NCBI GenBank assembly: GCA_900320815.1
Contig: ONTY01000005.1
Location: forward strand, 1 to 15,275
Direction of reading: 5' to 3'
Source: an uncultured Pseudomonadota bacterium
Lineage (GTDB): Bacteria; Pseudomonadota; Gammaproteobacteria; Burkholderiales; Burkholderiaceae_C
DNA: 15,275 nucleotides
Shown here: piece by piece, positions 1-9,335 of the stretch
Numbering within the stretch: position 1 is the first letter of the stretch
How the letters are laid out: each line of letters begins with the position of its first letter
Translations under genes and position numbers: made by a program
The notes under the pieces: generated by a model
Database searches by the model: none
Told to the model about the DNA's origin: nothing
What the model saw: the letters and a program-made list of their open reading frames with translations, nothing else

Positions 1-76
1 GCAGTTTCAAGTATGAGATAATACGCATCTTTCCTGTTTTCTTTTGACATGCTCGATGACAAGGTGTCATTTATGA

Positions 77-292
77 AATCTGCACACCAGGTTGAGCATA
101 TTTTTTGTCCTGCATGAAGGCAGGGCGATGGTTTTGGAGACCTTCCTTATTCCAAAGCGTTGGATAGTGGAGCGAAGTTTTGGCTGGCTGGAAGGCAGCA
201 GGAGGCTGTGGAAGAATTGTGAGAGGCTTTTGCATACCAGCTTGCAGTTTGTTTGTCTGGTTTTTATTTCTATTGTACTCAAAAGAGTATAA
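77..292 (+). pseudogene. IS5-superfamily transposase, C-terminal remnant
   Basis: Only the last ~70 codons of a DDE transposase remain. The frame is closed upstream by a TGA at 74-76, so no complete gene can exist here. The diagnostic piece is KRWIVERSFGWL followed by a basic RRLWK-xx-ERL stretch. In IS427/IS1031-type transposases this block carries the third catalytic acid, the E of WIVERSFGWL, and is followed by a hydrophobic helix ending in LKRV, as here. The D residues of the DDE triad lie upstream and are missing or outside the window. The stop codon at 290-292 sits inside a probable terminal inverted repeat. The remnant abuts the 3' end of the broken membrane-protein gene on the other strand. 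It is certainly non-functional as a transposase. The subgroup assignment is from motif memory. Confidence 0.8.
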
Positions 293-301
293 ACAGGCTC
301 T
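291..301 (+). repeat. candidate right terminal inverted repeat of the IS remnant
   Basis: The 11 bases AAACAGGCTCT directly follow and overlap the transposase stop. Read on the other strand they give AGAGCCTGTTT, which resembles the ends of many IS5-superfamily elements. The matching left end is not in the window, so this is a position-based suggestion only. The stop codon of the neighbouring minus-strand gene lies four bases further on, so the element appears to have landed at, or cut, the tail of that gene. Confidence 0.4.
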
Positions 302-885
302 CACTTATGGGAAGCTGGTGACGATTGACCCAAGGTTTTGAATGAAGGGGATGAATTCGTCAAACCGGCGGTAGTGACCCCATAGAGGCACAAAGCTGGC
401 AAAAAAGAAAAAGAAGGCAGCAGCAATAAAGATGATTCGCCAGCGTACAGCCATGCGTGTGTGAAATATAACGAACAAAGCGGAGGAGTTGCTTATTGCC
501 AGAAAAATCCAGCGATTTCTATCAAAGGCAATATAACCAAGTGCCAATGGTGATATGGCTGTCAAGAAAATAAGTACGGGCGGCAGCATGGTGGCAAGCC
601 ATTTTTTCTGCGGCACTACGCAGCCTTGCGCGAGGATGCTGGCAAGCATCAGGCAATAAATGGCGTATTCTTTGAATATACCACGGAAATAGGTATGTGG
701 AGCAAATAAATTTTTCCCAAAATCATCTTTTACAAAAACATTAAAATACTGATATTTTGGGCGCCAATTGATATGTGCCAGGAATTCTTTTTTATATGTT
801 TCTATAACGTTATTATCTGGCACAGCAAGAAAAATATAGATGATAATGAAGGACGCCAAGCTGAAGGCGAGGGTTGCAAGGGCTG

Positions 886-893
886 TTTTTTTT
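886..893 (+). repeat. T8 homopolymer tract at a frameshift site
   Basis: Eight T on the plus strand (A8 in the gene sense). Upstream the gene reads as ...YFTIEWLHFGKKK and downstream as ...ARKKTALATLAF in a different frame. Deleting a single base of the tract joins the two frames. Tracts of this length are classical slipped-strand hot spots. Confidence 0.8.
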
Positions 894-1103
894 CTTGCCA
901 AAATGTAACCATTCAATAGTGAAATACAGCGGCAGGCAGGTGAGGGCGGCGGCTTCGTGCATCCATACTGTAGATGAGGCTAAAAGAGCACGCGCAATGC
1001 TGTTGGGCATCAGGAGCGCCAGAAAAATAGTGAGGTAAAGTGCTGCATCAGGATGTCCTATACCGCTGAAAAAAAATGCTCCATAGCACGACAGGCAAAA
1101 TCC

Positions 1104-1118
1104 ATATATATATATATA
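1104..1118 (+). repeat. (AT)7A dinucleotide microsatellite at a frameshift site
   Basis: Fifteen bases of alternating A and T lie inside the broken membrane-protein gene. In the gene sense they encode alternating Tyr-Ile. Upstream the gene reads ...AAWRRKQTKIV, downstream ...GFCLSCYGAFFFSGIGHPD in another frame. Gaining one TA unit, or losing two, restores a continuous reading frame. Confidence 0.85.
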
Positions 1119-1422
1119 CAATTTTTGTTTGTTTTCGCCGCCATGCAGCAAGGCGTGTGACGATGAGATACAGTAGGGCAGCACTGGCTGCTGTTGCTAT
1201 AATAGCGACGAAGTGATAATGCAGACGCAAATCTCCGAAAGGATAAAGTAAGGTACCCAGCAGTGCACGGCGGTAAAAACCGTCAAAAAAATTAAGAAGC
1301 CAGTAATTTGTACACCAAGACGTAGGCATATAAAAGCCCCGGCAAAAAGCGATAAACAGGCACAGCAGCAGGCCGGCGGTGAGTGCTTTTTCGGTGGTGT
1401 TTTTGGCGATGAGCGGTTTCAT

Positions 1423-1605
1423 ATAGGGCGAAGAAAAGGGCTTCAAGCCTTGGTGTGAAAACGCGGTCAAAGCTTGTAGCCCAAGCAAAGGTTTGCACAA
1501 CTCCACCCCAAACCCTTGCTGGCAGCCTTTGATGGCGTGAACAGCGTTGTTCTGTCCGGGGCAGCTCTTTTTTTGCGCTCCAAATTGCACATTTTTTGAA
1601 CAATC
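1423..1605. other. unassigned stretch between the membrane-protein gene and the IS5 fragment
   Basis: A minus-strand frame is open through this stretch and joins the transposase fragment to the membrane-protein ORF. Its translation matches nothing I recognise and looks like scar sequence. The upstream control region of the membrane-protein gene would have to lie here, but no convincing promoter or ribosome site is visible. Confidence 0.4.
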
Positions 1606-1837
1606 GAGGCGTTCATTGACGAGGGCAAAGATGCGTTCGGCCAGGTTGTGTTTTTCCAGCAGGTGGCGAAAGCGCAGGATGGTCGTTTCATCGGGCATGG
1701 CAGCGGCGCCGTCGTTCTTCCTGCGCCTGCTCATCCGCCCAGATTCCAGCAAATACGCCCATCTCTTCCAGAAAGCGAGCCTTGCGCGTTTTGTAGGGCG
1801 CAGGGGCAAATCCAAGGGTCTGTTGGCGGGCTGTCAT
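1606..1837 (-). pseudogene. IS5-type transposase, N-terminal remnant with internal deletion
   Basis: Two pieces of an IS5-group transposase lie in different minus-strand frames. The first begins at ATG 1837 and reads as the N-terminus, containing RQQTLGFAPAPYKTRKARF and ending FLEEM near 1760. The second, 1695-1606, contains PDETTILRFRHLLEKHNL, the hallmark block of IS5-group transposases, which lies just N-terminal to the catalytic core. About 70 residues usually separate these blocks, but only about 64 nt remain here and the frame shifts. The whole catalytic core and C-terminus are gone. This is a different IS5 subgroup from the fragment at 77-292 and lies on the other strand, so the two are not halves of one element. 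Confidence 0.8.
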
Positions 1838-2055
1838 GTGTGGATTGCAGTACTGTCGGGGGTAGGTTATGCAGACTGCCTCTAACCTTAATTGAGCCGA
1901 GTTTGAATGGTATACGCTGCTTGCCAGCATATATTGCGGGCAATACACCGTAGATGTTGAGAGTATATGAATCTCGGGCTTCTGAGTCCAACGAATACTG
2001 TGTGGTAAAGATGGGTATATCAACCATTGCCCGCAAGGTGCGCGGGTAATGGCGG
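1838..2055. other. unassigned spacer between mrdA and the IS5 fragment; expected rodA absent
   Basis: A moderately AT-rich 218-base stretch. One minus-strand frame stays open from inside the mrdA tail to 1731 and includes a plausible-looking piece, VDIPIFTTQYSLDSEARD. It has no start of its own, no ribosome site and no recognisable family. No hairpin plus T-run that would terminate the mre operon was found. In related bacteria rodA usually follows mrdA at this point, and nothing here resembles it. Confidence 0.4.
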
Positions 2056-4317
2056 TCAATTACCTTGGGTATTGGTTTGTGCCGGCGCTTTGATTGCTGT
2101 GGGTGCAGGGCGCTTTTCTGCGCGCCGGGGTGCAGCGGCTTGGGCTGCCTTGGATGCGCTGCGCTGCGGCGCTTTTGGAGCGGATGTTTTTTTGTCTGCT
2201 TTTTGCGCGCCTTGACGGCGGCGCGCGGCGGCGGCAGTGCCGCTGGTTGCACGGGCGGCGGGTGCGGCTTGCGTTTTTGCCGCTTCTGCCGCCGCTGCGG
2301 CAGAGGAGGCAGCAGAAGCGGCGGCGCTGGCCGCTTCAAAGCGCACTTGCACGGGAACGACTTGCCCATTGTCAGTGCCAGCGCCCACGGCGATGATGGG
2401 AATGTCGGCAGCGCGGCGTGGCTCGCCGATGGGCGCGCCGGCTTGCCCGCGCTGCACGGCGCGCATGTCTTCTTCACTGGGCCAGCGCCCGAGCAGCCAG
2501 TAATCGAGTACGCGGCGCACCACGGGAGCGGCGGAGATGGCGCCAAAGCCGGCGTTTTCCACAATGGCGGCGACGGCAATGCGCGGCGCATCCGCCGGAG
2601 CAAAGGCAATGTAGACGGCGTGGTCGCGTTGGCGCTCTGCCAGCCGCGTGCCCAGGCTCCGGCGCCCCAGGCTGACGGCTTGCGCGGTGCCGGTTTTGCC
2701 GCCGGAGATGTAGGGCGCACCAGCGAACACGCGCCGCGAGGTGCCCTCTTGCGCCACGCCGACCATGCCTCGGCGCACAAGGCGCACGTTTTCTTCTTTC
2801 ACGCCCAGCCGCTGGCCGGGGGGCTGGGGCAGCGGCTCGATGCGCCCGGTGAGTGCGTCAATGCGCGCGCGCCCAAGGTGCGGTATGTGGCGCACACCGC
2901 CGGCGGCCAGCGTGGCGGTGGCGCCAGCCAGCTGCAGCATGGTGAAGTTGTTGTAGCCCTGGCCGATGCCCAGCGAAATCGTCTCGCCCGCGTACCACTT
3001 TTGCTGCTCAGGGCGGCGGTAGGTGCGGCGCTTCCATTCGGTAGACGGCAGCACGCCGCGCACTTCGCCAGGCAGGTCAATGCCGGTGATTTGCCCAAAG
3101 CCAAGGGGCTTCATGTGGTCGTGGATGGCGTTGACGCCGAGGTCGTTGGCCAGCTGGTAGTAGTAGACGTTGCTCGATCGCACGATGCTGCTGTAGAGGT
3201 TCACAGCGCCGGTGGCGTGCCCGCGAAAGGTGTGGCCACCAAAGCTCCACGCGCCCCGATCCAGCGTGACGGCTTGCGGCGTGCGTTTGCCGCTTTCCAG
3301 GCCGGCGAGTGCCATGAAGGGCTTGTAGGTGGACCCTGGTGGATAGGTGCCGCGCAGTGCGCGGTTGAGCAACGGGCGGTCGATGGATTCGTTGAGTGCG
3401 CTCCAGTCCGCTTGGCCGATGCCTTCCACAAAGAGGTTGGGGTCAAAGGTGGGTTTGCTGACAAAGGCGAGGATTTCGCCGTTGCGCGGGTCAATGGCGA
3501 CGAGGGCGCCACGCCGCGTGCCGTAGAGCTGCTCGACGAGTTGCTGGAGGCGGATGTCGACCGAGAGTACAAGAGAGTCCCCAGAGTGCGCGCCGCGCCG
3601 GTCGAGCAGGCGCACGGCGTGCCCGCCCGATGATGTTTCCACCTGCTCCACACCAGTGGTGCCGTGCAGCAGGCGCTCGTAGCTGGACTCAATGCCCAGC
3701 TTGCCGATGTAGTCCGTGCCACGGTAGTTGGCGGCGTCTTCCGAGGCTTCCAGTGCACTTTTTTCCTTGGCGTTGATGCGCCCGATGTAGCCGATGAGGT
3801 GCGAGCCGAGTTCGCCCAGCGGATAGGTGCGAAACAGCCGCGCCTTGATTTCCACGCCCGGCCAGCGGTAGAGCTGACCTGCAAGGCGCGCGACTTCTAC
3901 ATCGGTCAGGCGCACGCGAATGGGCAGCGAGTCAAAGCTGCGCAAGTCCGCCCGCTGGCGGCGGAAGCGCCGCCGGTCGCGCACGCCGATGGGCACCACT
4001 TGCGCCAGCTCATCGATGAGTTCATCGATGGGACGCCCGATGCGCGAGGGCGTGATTTCCAGCGTGTAAGCCTTGTAGTTGGTGGCCAGCACCACGCCGT
4101 TGCGGTCCAGGATTTCGCCACGGTGCGGCACGATGGGCACGATGGCCGTGCGGTTGCTCTCGGCCTGGCGTGCCAGCGCCTCGTGGCGCTGCACCTGCAG
4201 GATGTGCAGCCGCCAGATGAGCAGCCCAAAGCACAGCAGCACCAGCGCCGCCACAGCCAGCACACGCCGCTGGAAGCGTGTGGTGCCTTCTTGGGCGCTG
4301 TAGAGGACAGTGTTCAT
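2056..4317 (-). CDS. mrdA: penicillin-binding protein 2, elongation-specific transpeptidase
   Basis: PBP2 crosslinks new peptidoglycan for lateral wall growth, acting in the inner membrane and periplasm with RodA, MreC and MreD. The 753-residue protein has a short cytoplasmic N-terminus and one membrane helix at about residues 18-36. A dimerisation or pedestal region follows, including HRGEILDRNG near 65-74. The transpeptidase domain has all three active-site motifs: STYK at 329-332 (nucleophile Ser329), SSN at 381-383 and KTGT at 541-544. The family is usually 630-660 residues. The excess is a low-complexity tail, about 655-753, of Ala, Lys, Arg and Pro, which would lie in the periplasm. The gene follows mreD after 30 bases and is probably cotranscribed. 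An AAAGG-like ribosome site lies about 12 bases before the ATG. rodA does not follow. Confidence 0.96.
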   Translation of the reverse strand: MNTVLYSAQEGTTRFQRRVLAVAALVLLCFGLLIWRLHILQVQRHEALARQAESNRTAIVPIVPHRGEILDRNGVVLATNYKAYTLEITPSRIGRPIDELIDELAQVVPIGVRDRRRFRRQRADLRSFDSLPIRVRLTDVEVARLAGQLYRWPGVEIKARLFRTYPLGELGSHLIGYIGRINAKEKSALEASEDAANYRGTDYIGKLGIESSYERLLHGTTGVEQVETSSGGHAVRLLDRRGAHSGDSLVLSVDIRLQQLVEQLYGTRRGALVAIDPRNGEILAFVSKPTFDPNLFVEGIGQADWSALNESIDRPLLNRALRGTYPPGSTYKPFMALAGLESGKRTPQAVTLDRGAWSFGGHTFRGHATGAVNLYSSIVRSSNVYYYQLANDLGVNAIHDHMKPLGFGQITGIDLPGEVRGVLPSTEWKRRTYRRPEQQKWYAGETISLGIGQGYNNFTMLQLAGATATLAAGGVRHIPHLGRARIDALTGRIEPLPQPPGQRLGVKEENVRLVRRGMVGVAQEGTSRRVFAGAPYISGGKTGTAQAVSLGRRSLGTRLAERQRDHAVYIAFAPADAPRIAVAAIVENAGFGAISAAPVVRRVLDYWLLGRWPSEEDMRAVQRGQAGAPIGEPRRAADIPIIAVGAGTDNGQVVPVQVRFEAASAAASAASSAAAAAEAAKTQAAPAARATSGTAAAARRRQGAQKADKKTSAPKAPQRSASKAAQAAAPRRAEKRPAPTAIKAPAQTNTQGN

Positions 4318-4347
4318 GGGCAGCGACGCCTTTCAGTCACGCGGCTC

Positions 4348-4860
4348 TTAGCGTTTGCGTCCAACGCCAACGCCGGCGCCAGCGGCGCGGCGTTGTGGCG
4401 CCTGCAGCAGTGCGCCCACAAAAGGCCACAGCACCGCCTCAATCAGCGGCGCCGCCAGCGCCTGCCAGCCGGGAAAGGGCGCGCCGCCCAGCATGCGCAG
4501 CGCCAGCACAATGAGGTGCGCGGCAGCGAACAGCGGCAGCAGGTGCAGCGCCTGCGAGAGCGAGGCAAACCACCGCACTCGCCGGTGCAGCATGATGGCG
4601 CCATACACCAGCACGGCATACGCCAGCGCGTGCTGCCCAAGCAGCGCCGCCTGGTGCACGTCCAGCGCCAGCCCAAAAATGAACGCTACGCCCAACCCAA
4701 CGCGGCGCGGCGCGTGCACCGCCCAGAACACCAGCACCAGCGCCAGAGGGTCTGGCGCCCAGGGCACGCGCCCGACGGGCATGAGCGCAAGGAGCAGCGC
4801 CAGCAGCAAACTTGCCAGGATGAAGCCGCCACTGGCGGGGCGAATCAGCCGGTCTGGCAT
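4348..4860 (-). CDS. mreD: rod shape-determining membrane protein MreD
   Basis: MreD is a small polytopic inner-membrane partner of MreC in the elongasome. The chosen start at 4860 gives 170 residues, normal for the family. This ATG lies one base after the mreC stop and 6 bases after a strong AGAGGAGAAC ribosome site, so the longer in-frame extension is rejected. The protein begins MPDRLIRPASGGF and has about five hydrophobic helices. It includes the typical helix-breaking segment with DPLALVLVFWAVHAPRRVG and the following FGLALDVHQAALLGQHALAY block, both familiar from MreD. It ends in a basic Arg-rich tail. Tight spacing indicates translational coupling to mreC. Confidence 0.93.
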   Translation of the reverse strand: MPDRLIRPASGGFILASLLLALLLALMPVGRVPWAPDPLALVLVFWAVHAPRRVGLGVAFIFGLALDVHQAALLGQHALAYAVLVYGAIMLHRRVRWFASLSQALHLLPLFAAAHLIVLALRMLGGAPFPGWQALAAPLIEAVLWPFVGALLQAPQRRAAGAGVGVGRKR

Positions 4861-4861
4861 T

Positions 4862-5983
4862 TCACTGTTCTCCTCTGGCCGCTGCTGGCCGCGATGCGCC
4901 AGCCGCTGCGGTGCGGCGTGGCGCCGAGGCACGCAGGGCAGCAGCACGCGGCGCAGAAGCGCGCGCAGCCGCCGCAGCGGGACGCGATGCCCTTGGTGCC
5001 CTTGCGCGTGCGGCGCGGGAGGCGGCGGGTGTGGCAGCAGCAGGGGCCGCTGGCGCTGGCGTTGATGCCTGTGCTGCCGCAGCAGACGCTTTTGGCGCCG
5101 CAGCCGCCGTCCCCCCAGCGGGCAGCGGCGTCGCTGGCGCCAGCACCATTACGTGCGCCACGGCGCCCAAGCGTGCCTGTGGCTCGCACAGAATGTAGGC
5201 AAATGAGGTGTTGCCGCCGCTGCGCTCCACTTGCGCGACGCGCGCCACGGGCAAGCCAGAGGGGTAGACGCCATCCACGCCGCTGGTCACGAGCAAGTCG
5301 CCCTCGCGCACGTCTTCGGTCACAGCGGTGTAGCGCAACTCCAGCATGGCGCCTGCAGCCTGGGCGCTGCCATAGAGCACTCCTTGCTGGCCGGTGCGCG
5401 CATTGACCACCGGAGCCACTTGGTCGCGATCTGAGAGCAGCGTGACTTCGCTGCTCCACGGATACACGCGCGTCACCTGCCCCAGCACGCCGTTTTCATC
5501 CATCACCGGCGAGCCAGGTGCCACGCCCTGCACCTGCCCCCTGTCAATGACGGCGCGGCGGCTGTAAATGTCGCCTGCGTGGTAGATGACTTGCGCGGCC
5601 TGCGCGGGCGTTTGCAACCTCGGCAGCAGCCCCAGCAGCGCGCGCAGGCGCTCGTTTTCCATCATCAAGTACTCCACTTGCGCGGCGCGCAGCGACTGCT
5701 GCGCCAGCATCTGCTGCGCCCGCTCTTCGCGCGCCAGCGCACTTTTCAGTCCGCCCACGTAGCCGCCCGCTGCGCGCACCATCTCCACTGGCTGCCGCGC
5801 CAGCCATTGCGCTGGATGCAGCGCCGCAGCAATAGACAGGCGCAGCGGCTGCACCAGGTGCAAACGTGCGTCAGCAGCCATGAGCAACAGTGCCAGCGCG
5901 CTAAAAAACACTAGGCGGGAAAAAGCAGAAGGCCCCTGCTGAAAGAGAGGGGGGGGTGAGCGGTCGAAGGTCTCGAACGGCAT
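4862..5983 (-). CDS. mreC: cell shape-determining protein MreC with extended Ala/Arg-rich tail
   Basis: MreC is a bitopic inner-membrane protein that organises PBP2 and links it to MreB and MreD. The start at 5983 gives the conserved-looking cytoplasmic N-terminus FETFDRSPPPLFQQGPSA. A membrane helix follows at about 22-38, then a coiled coil at about 78-118 (EERAQQMLAQQ...MMENERLRALLGLL). The periplasmic double beta-barrel domain spans about 128-282 and includes DRGQVQGVAPGSPVMDENGV. From about residue 285 to 373 the protein is almost only Ala, Pro, Arg, Ser and Thr, an extension not needed for the core fold. Codons 9-12 contain a C8 run (5949-5956) that stays in frame. No clear Shine-Dalgarno precedes the ATG. 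The separation from mreB (193 bases) may allow independent control. Confidence 0.95.
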   Translation of the reverse strand: MPFETFDRSPPPLFQQGPSAFSRLVFFSALALLLMAADARLHLVQPLRLSIAAALHPAQWLARQPVEMVRAAGGYVGGLKSALAREERAQQMLAQQSLRAAQVEYLMMENERLRALLGLLPRLQTPAQAAQVIYHAGDIYSRRAVIDRGQVQGVAPGSPVMDENGVLGQVTRVYPWSSEVTLLSDRDQVAPVVNARTGQQGVLYGSAQAAGAMLELRYTAVTEDVREGDLLVTSGVDGVYPSGLPVARVAQVERSGGNTSFAYILCEPQARLGAVAHVMVLAPATPLPAGGTAAAAPKASAAAAQASTPAPAAPAAATPAASRAARARAPRASRPAAAAARASAPRAAALRASAPRRTAAAGASRPAAARGEQ

Positions 5984-6057
5984 TCAGGGGTGAAGGGCTG
6001 CGGCTTAAGGGGGAAACAGGGCGAGGCGCGCTTTGCCAATGGCAGGGAGGGCGTACT

Positions 6058-6091
6058 AAAAAAGCTGTGCACGAGCAGCGTGCGGCTGCTC
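6058..6091 (-). terminator. possible terminator or attenuator between mreB and mreC
   Basis: On the minus strand a 7-bp perfect stem (GAGCAGC/GCTGCTC, 6073-6091) is followed after nine bases by TTTTTT (6063-6058). A weaker GCTG/CAGC hairpin (6064-6079) abuts the T-run. It could lower mreC-mreD-mrdA expression relative to mreB. The geometry is not ideal, so the call is tentative. Confidence 0.4.
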
Positions 6092-6176
6092 ATTATCTGC
6101 CTGCATCCAGAATCATGCTGCGGTGCAGCGCGACCTGTATCTTGGCTCCCGCTTGTGCAGGTGGTGCGCTGGCGTC

Positions 6177-7352
<1,176 letters not shown>

Positions 7353-7386
7353 CTACTGCGCGGCTGCGCGGCTGCGGCAGGGCGAG

Positions 7387-7414
7387 AACAAAACGCGCGG
7401 CATGAAGCCGCGCG
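7387..7414 (-). terminator. hairpin plus T-rich tract in the mreB leader
   Basis: On the minus strand an 8-bp perfect stem, CGCGCGGC-TTCAT-GCCGCGCG (7414-7394), is followed at once by TTTTGTT. This is the shape of an intrinsic terminator. No gene lies upstream on that strand within the intergenic region, so it would act as a leader attenuator for mreB or block antisense transcription out of gatC. Confidence 0.5.
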
Positions 7415-7436
7415 CATAAAGGCGCAGATAATACCG

Positions 7437-7479
7437 CAGCCCCGCGCGCTGCCATGCACGGCACGCGGGGCGGTTTTTT
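7437..7479 (+). terminator. imperfect GC-rich hairpin plus T6 in the gatC leader
   Basis: On the plus strand an imperfect stem of about 11 bp with two single-base bulges (left arm from about 7440, loop ATGCAC 7453-7458, right arm to 7470) is followed by CGG and TTTTTT (7474-7479). It lies about 75 bases before gatC. It could be a transcription attenuator of gatCAB. A GATAAT box at 7427-7432 is a possible -10 element just upstream, without a good -35. Confidence 0.4.
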
Positions 7480-7554
7480 GGCGCCTCGCGCCGGCACATC
7501 TTCCTCGCCGCGCCTGCGGCGCCCCCCCATCTCTGCCTTTTTCTCTCCGCCCTT

Positions 7555-7850
7555 ATGCCTTTGACACAGGACGACATCGTGCGCATCGCGCATCTGGCCC
7601 GCATCGGTCTGGATGAGGCGCAGCGCCAGCAAATGCTCGAGCAGCTTGGCGGGCTGCTGGGCATCGTGGAAACCATCCGCGCCGTTGACACCAGCGGCGT
7701 GCCGCCGCTCACGCACCCCATCGCCGTCATGCGCGACGTGCAGCTGCGCCTGCAGCCCGACGACGCCACCGAACCCAACCAGCGCGACGCCAACATGGCC
7801 AACGCCCCCGCCGCCGAAGGCGGCCTGTTCCTCGTGCCCAAGGTGATTGA

Positions 7851-7854
<4 letters not shown>
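7555..7854 (+). CDS. gatC: Asp/Glu-tRNA amidotransferase subunit C
   Basis: GatC is the small belt-like subunit that stabilises the GatA-GatB heterodimer. The 99-residue protein shows the family's N-terminal helix [18 protein letters not shown], the Gln/Leu-rich second helix, and the conserved [12 protein letters not shown] turn near residues 44-55. The C-terminal part containing LVPKVIE is also typical. Length is normal. It overlaps gatA by four bases (ATGA), so it is translationally coupled. The 20 bases before the ATG are pyrimidine-rich with no Shine-Dalgarno, which is unusual for the first gene of an operon. Confidence 0.96.
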
Positions 7855-9314
<1,460 letters not shown>

Positions 9315-9335
9315 ACACGACGCTTGAAAACCAAT

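Larger units (their letters stand above)
305..1422 (-). pseudogene. multi-pass membrane protein gene broken at two simple repeats (possibly phase-variable)
   Basis: Three minus-strand frames join end to end into one hydrophobic protein. The first runs from ATG 1422 to the AT repeat at 1104-1118. The second runs from there to the T8 tract at 886-893. The third continues to TAA at 305-307. Adding one TA unit and removing one base of the T8 tract gives 1119 nt, 372 residues. The sequence is mostly membrane helices, with polar segments such as FFDGFYRRALLGTLL near residues 43-57, GHPDAALYLT and HEAAALTCLP. The G-F/Y-x-RR-x-L-x-G pattern and the conserved-looking HPD and HE pairs recall unclassified polytopic envelope or polysaccharide proteins (EpsG/Wzy-like). 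I do not recognise the family with certainty. Base composition is clearly AT-richer than the core genes, which suggests acquisition. No Shine-Dalgarno is obvious before ATG 1422, so the true start could be upstream. The 3' end abuts an IS end and may be truncated. Confidence 0.65.

Noticed and set aside
1048..1815. 255-codon minus-strand frame as one intact gene
   Set aside because: It is a chimera: the first part is an IS5 transposase fragment, the last part the N-terminus of the broken membrane protein.
1731..2780. 349-codon minus-strand open frame overlapping the mrdA tail
   Set aside because: Mostly a frame-shifted reading of the low-complexity mrdA tail; its last 100 codons have no start, ribosome site or recognised family.
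2065..3633. 522-codon plus-strand open frame opposite mrdA
   Set aside because: Antisense shadow of a high-GC gene; composition is Gly/Ala/Arg/His-rich, with no domain, and mrdA on the other strand has all catalytic motifs.
3664..5406. 580-codon plus-strand open frame across mrdA, mreD and mreC
   Set aside because: Spans three well-supported minus-strand genes; Gln/Arg/Ala-rich text typical of reverse-strand reading of GC-rich DNA.
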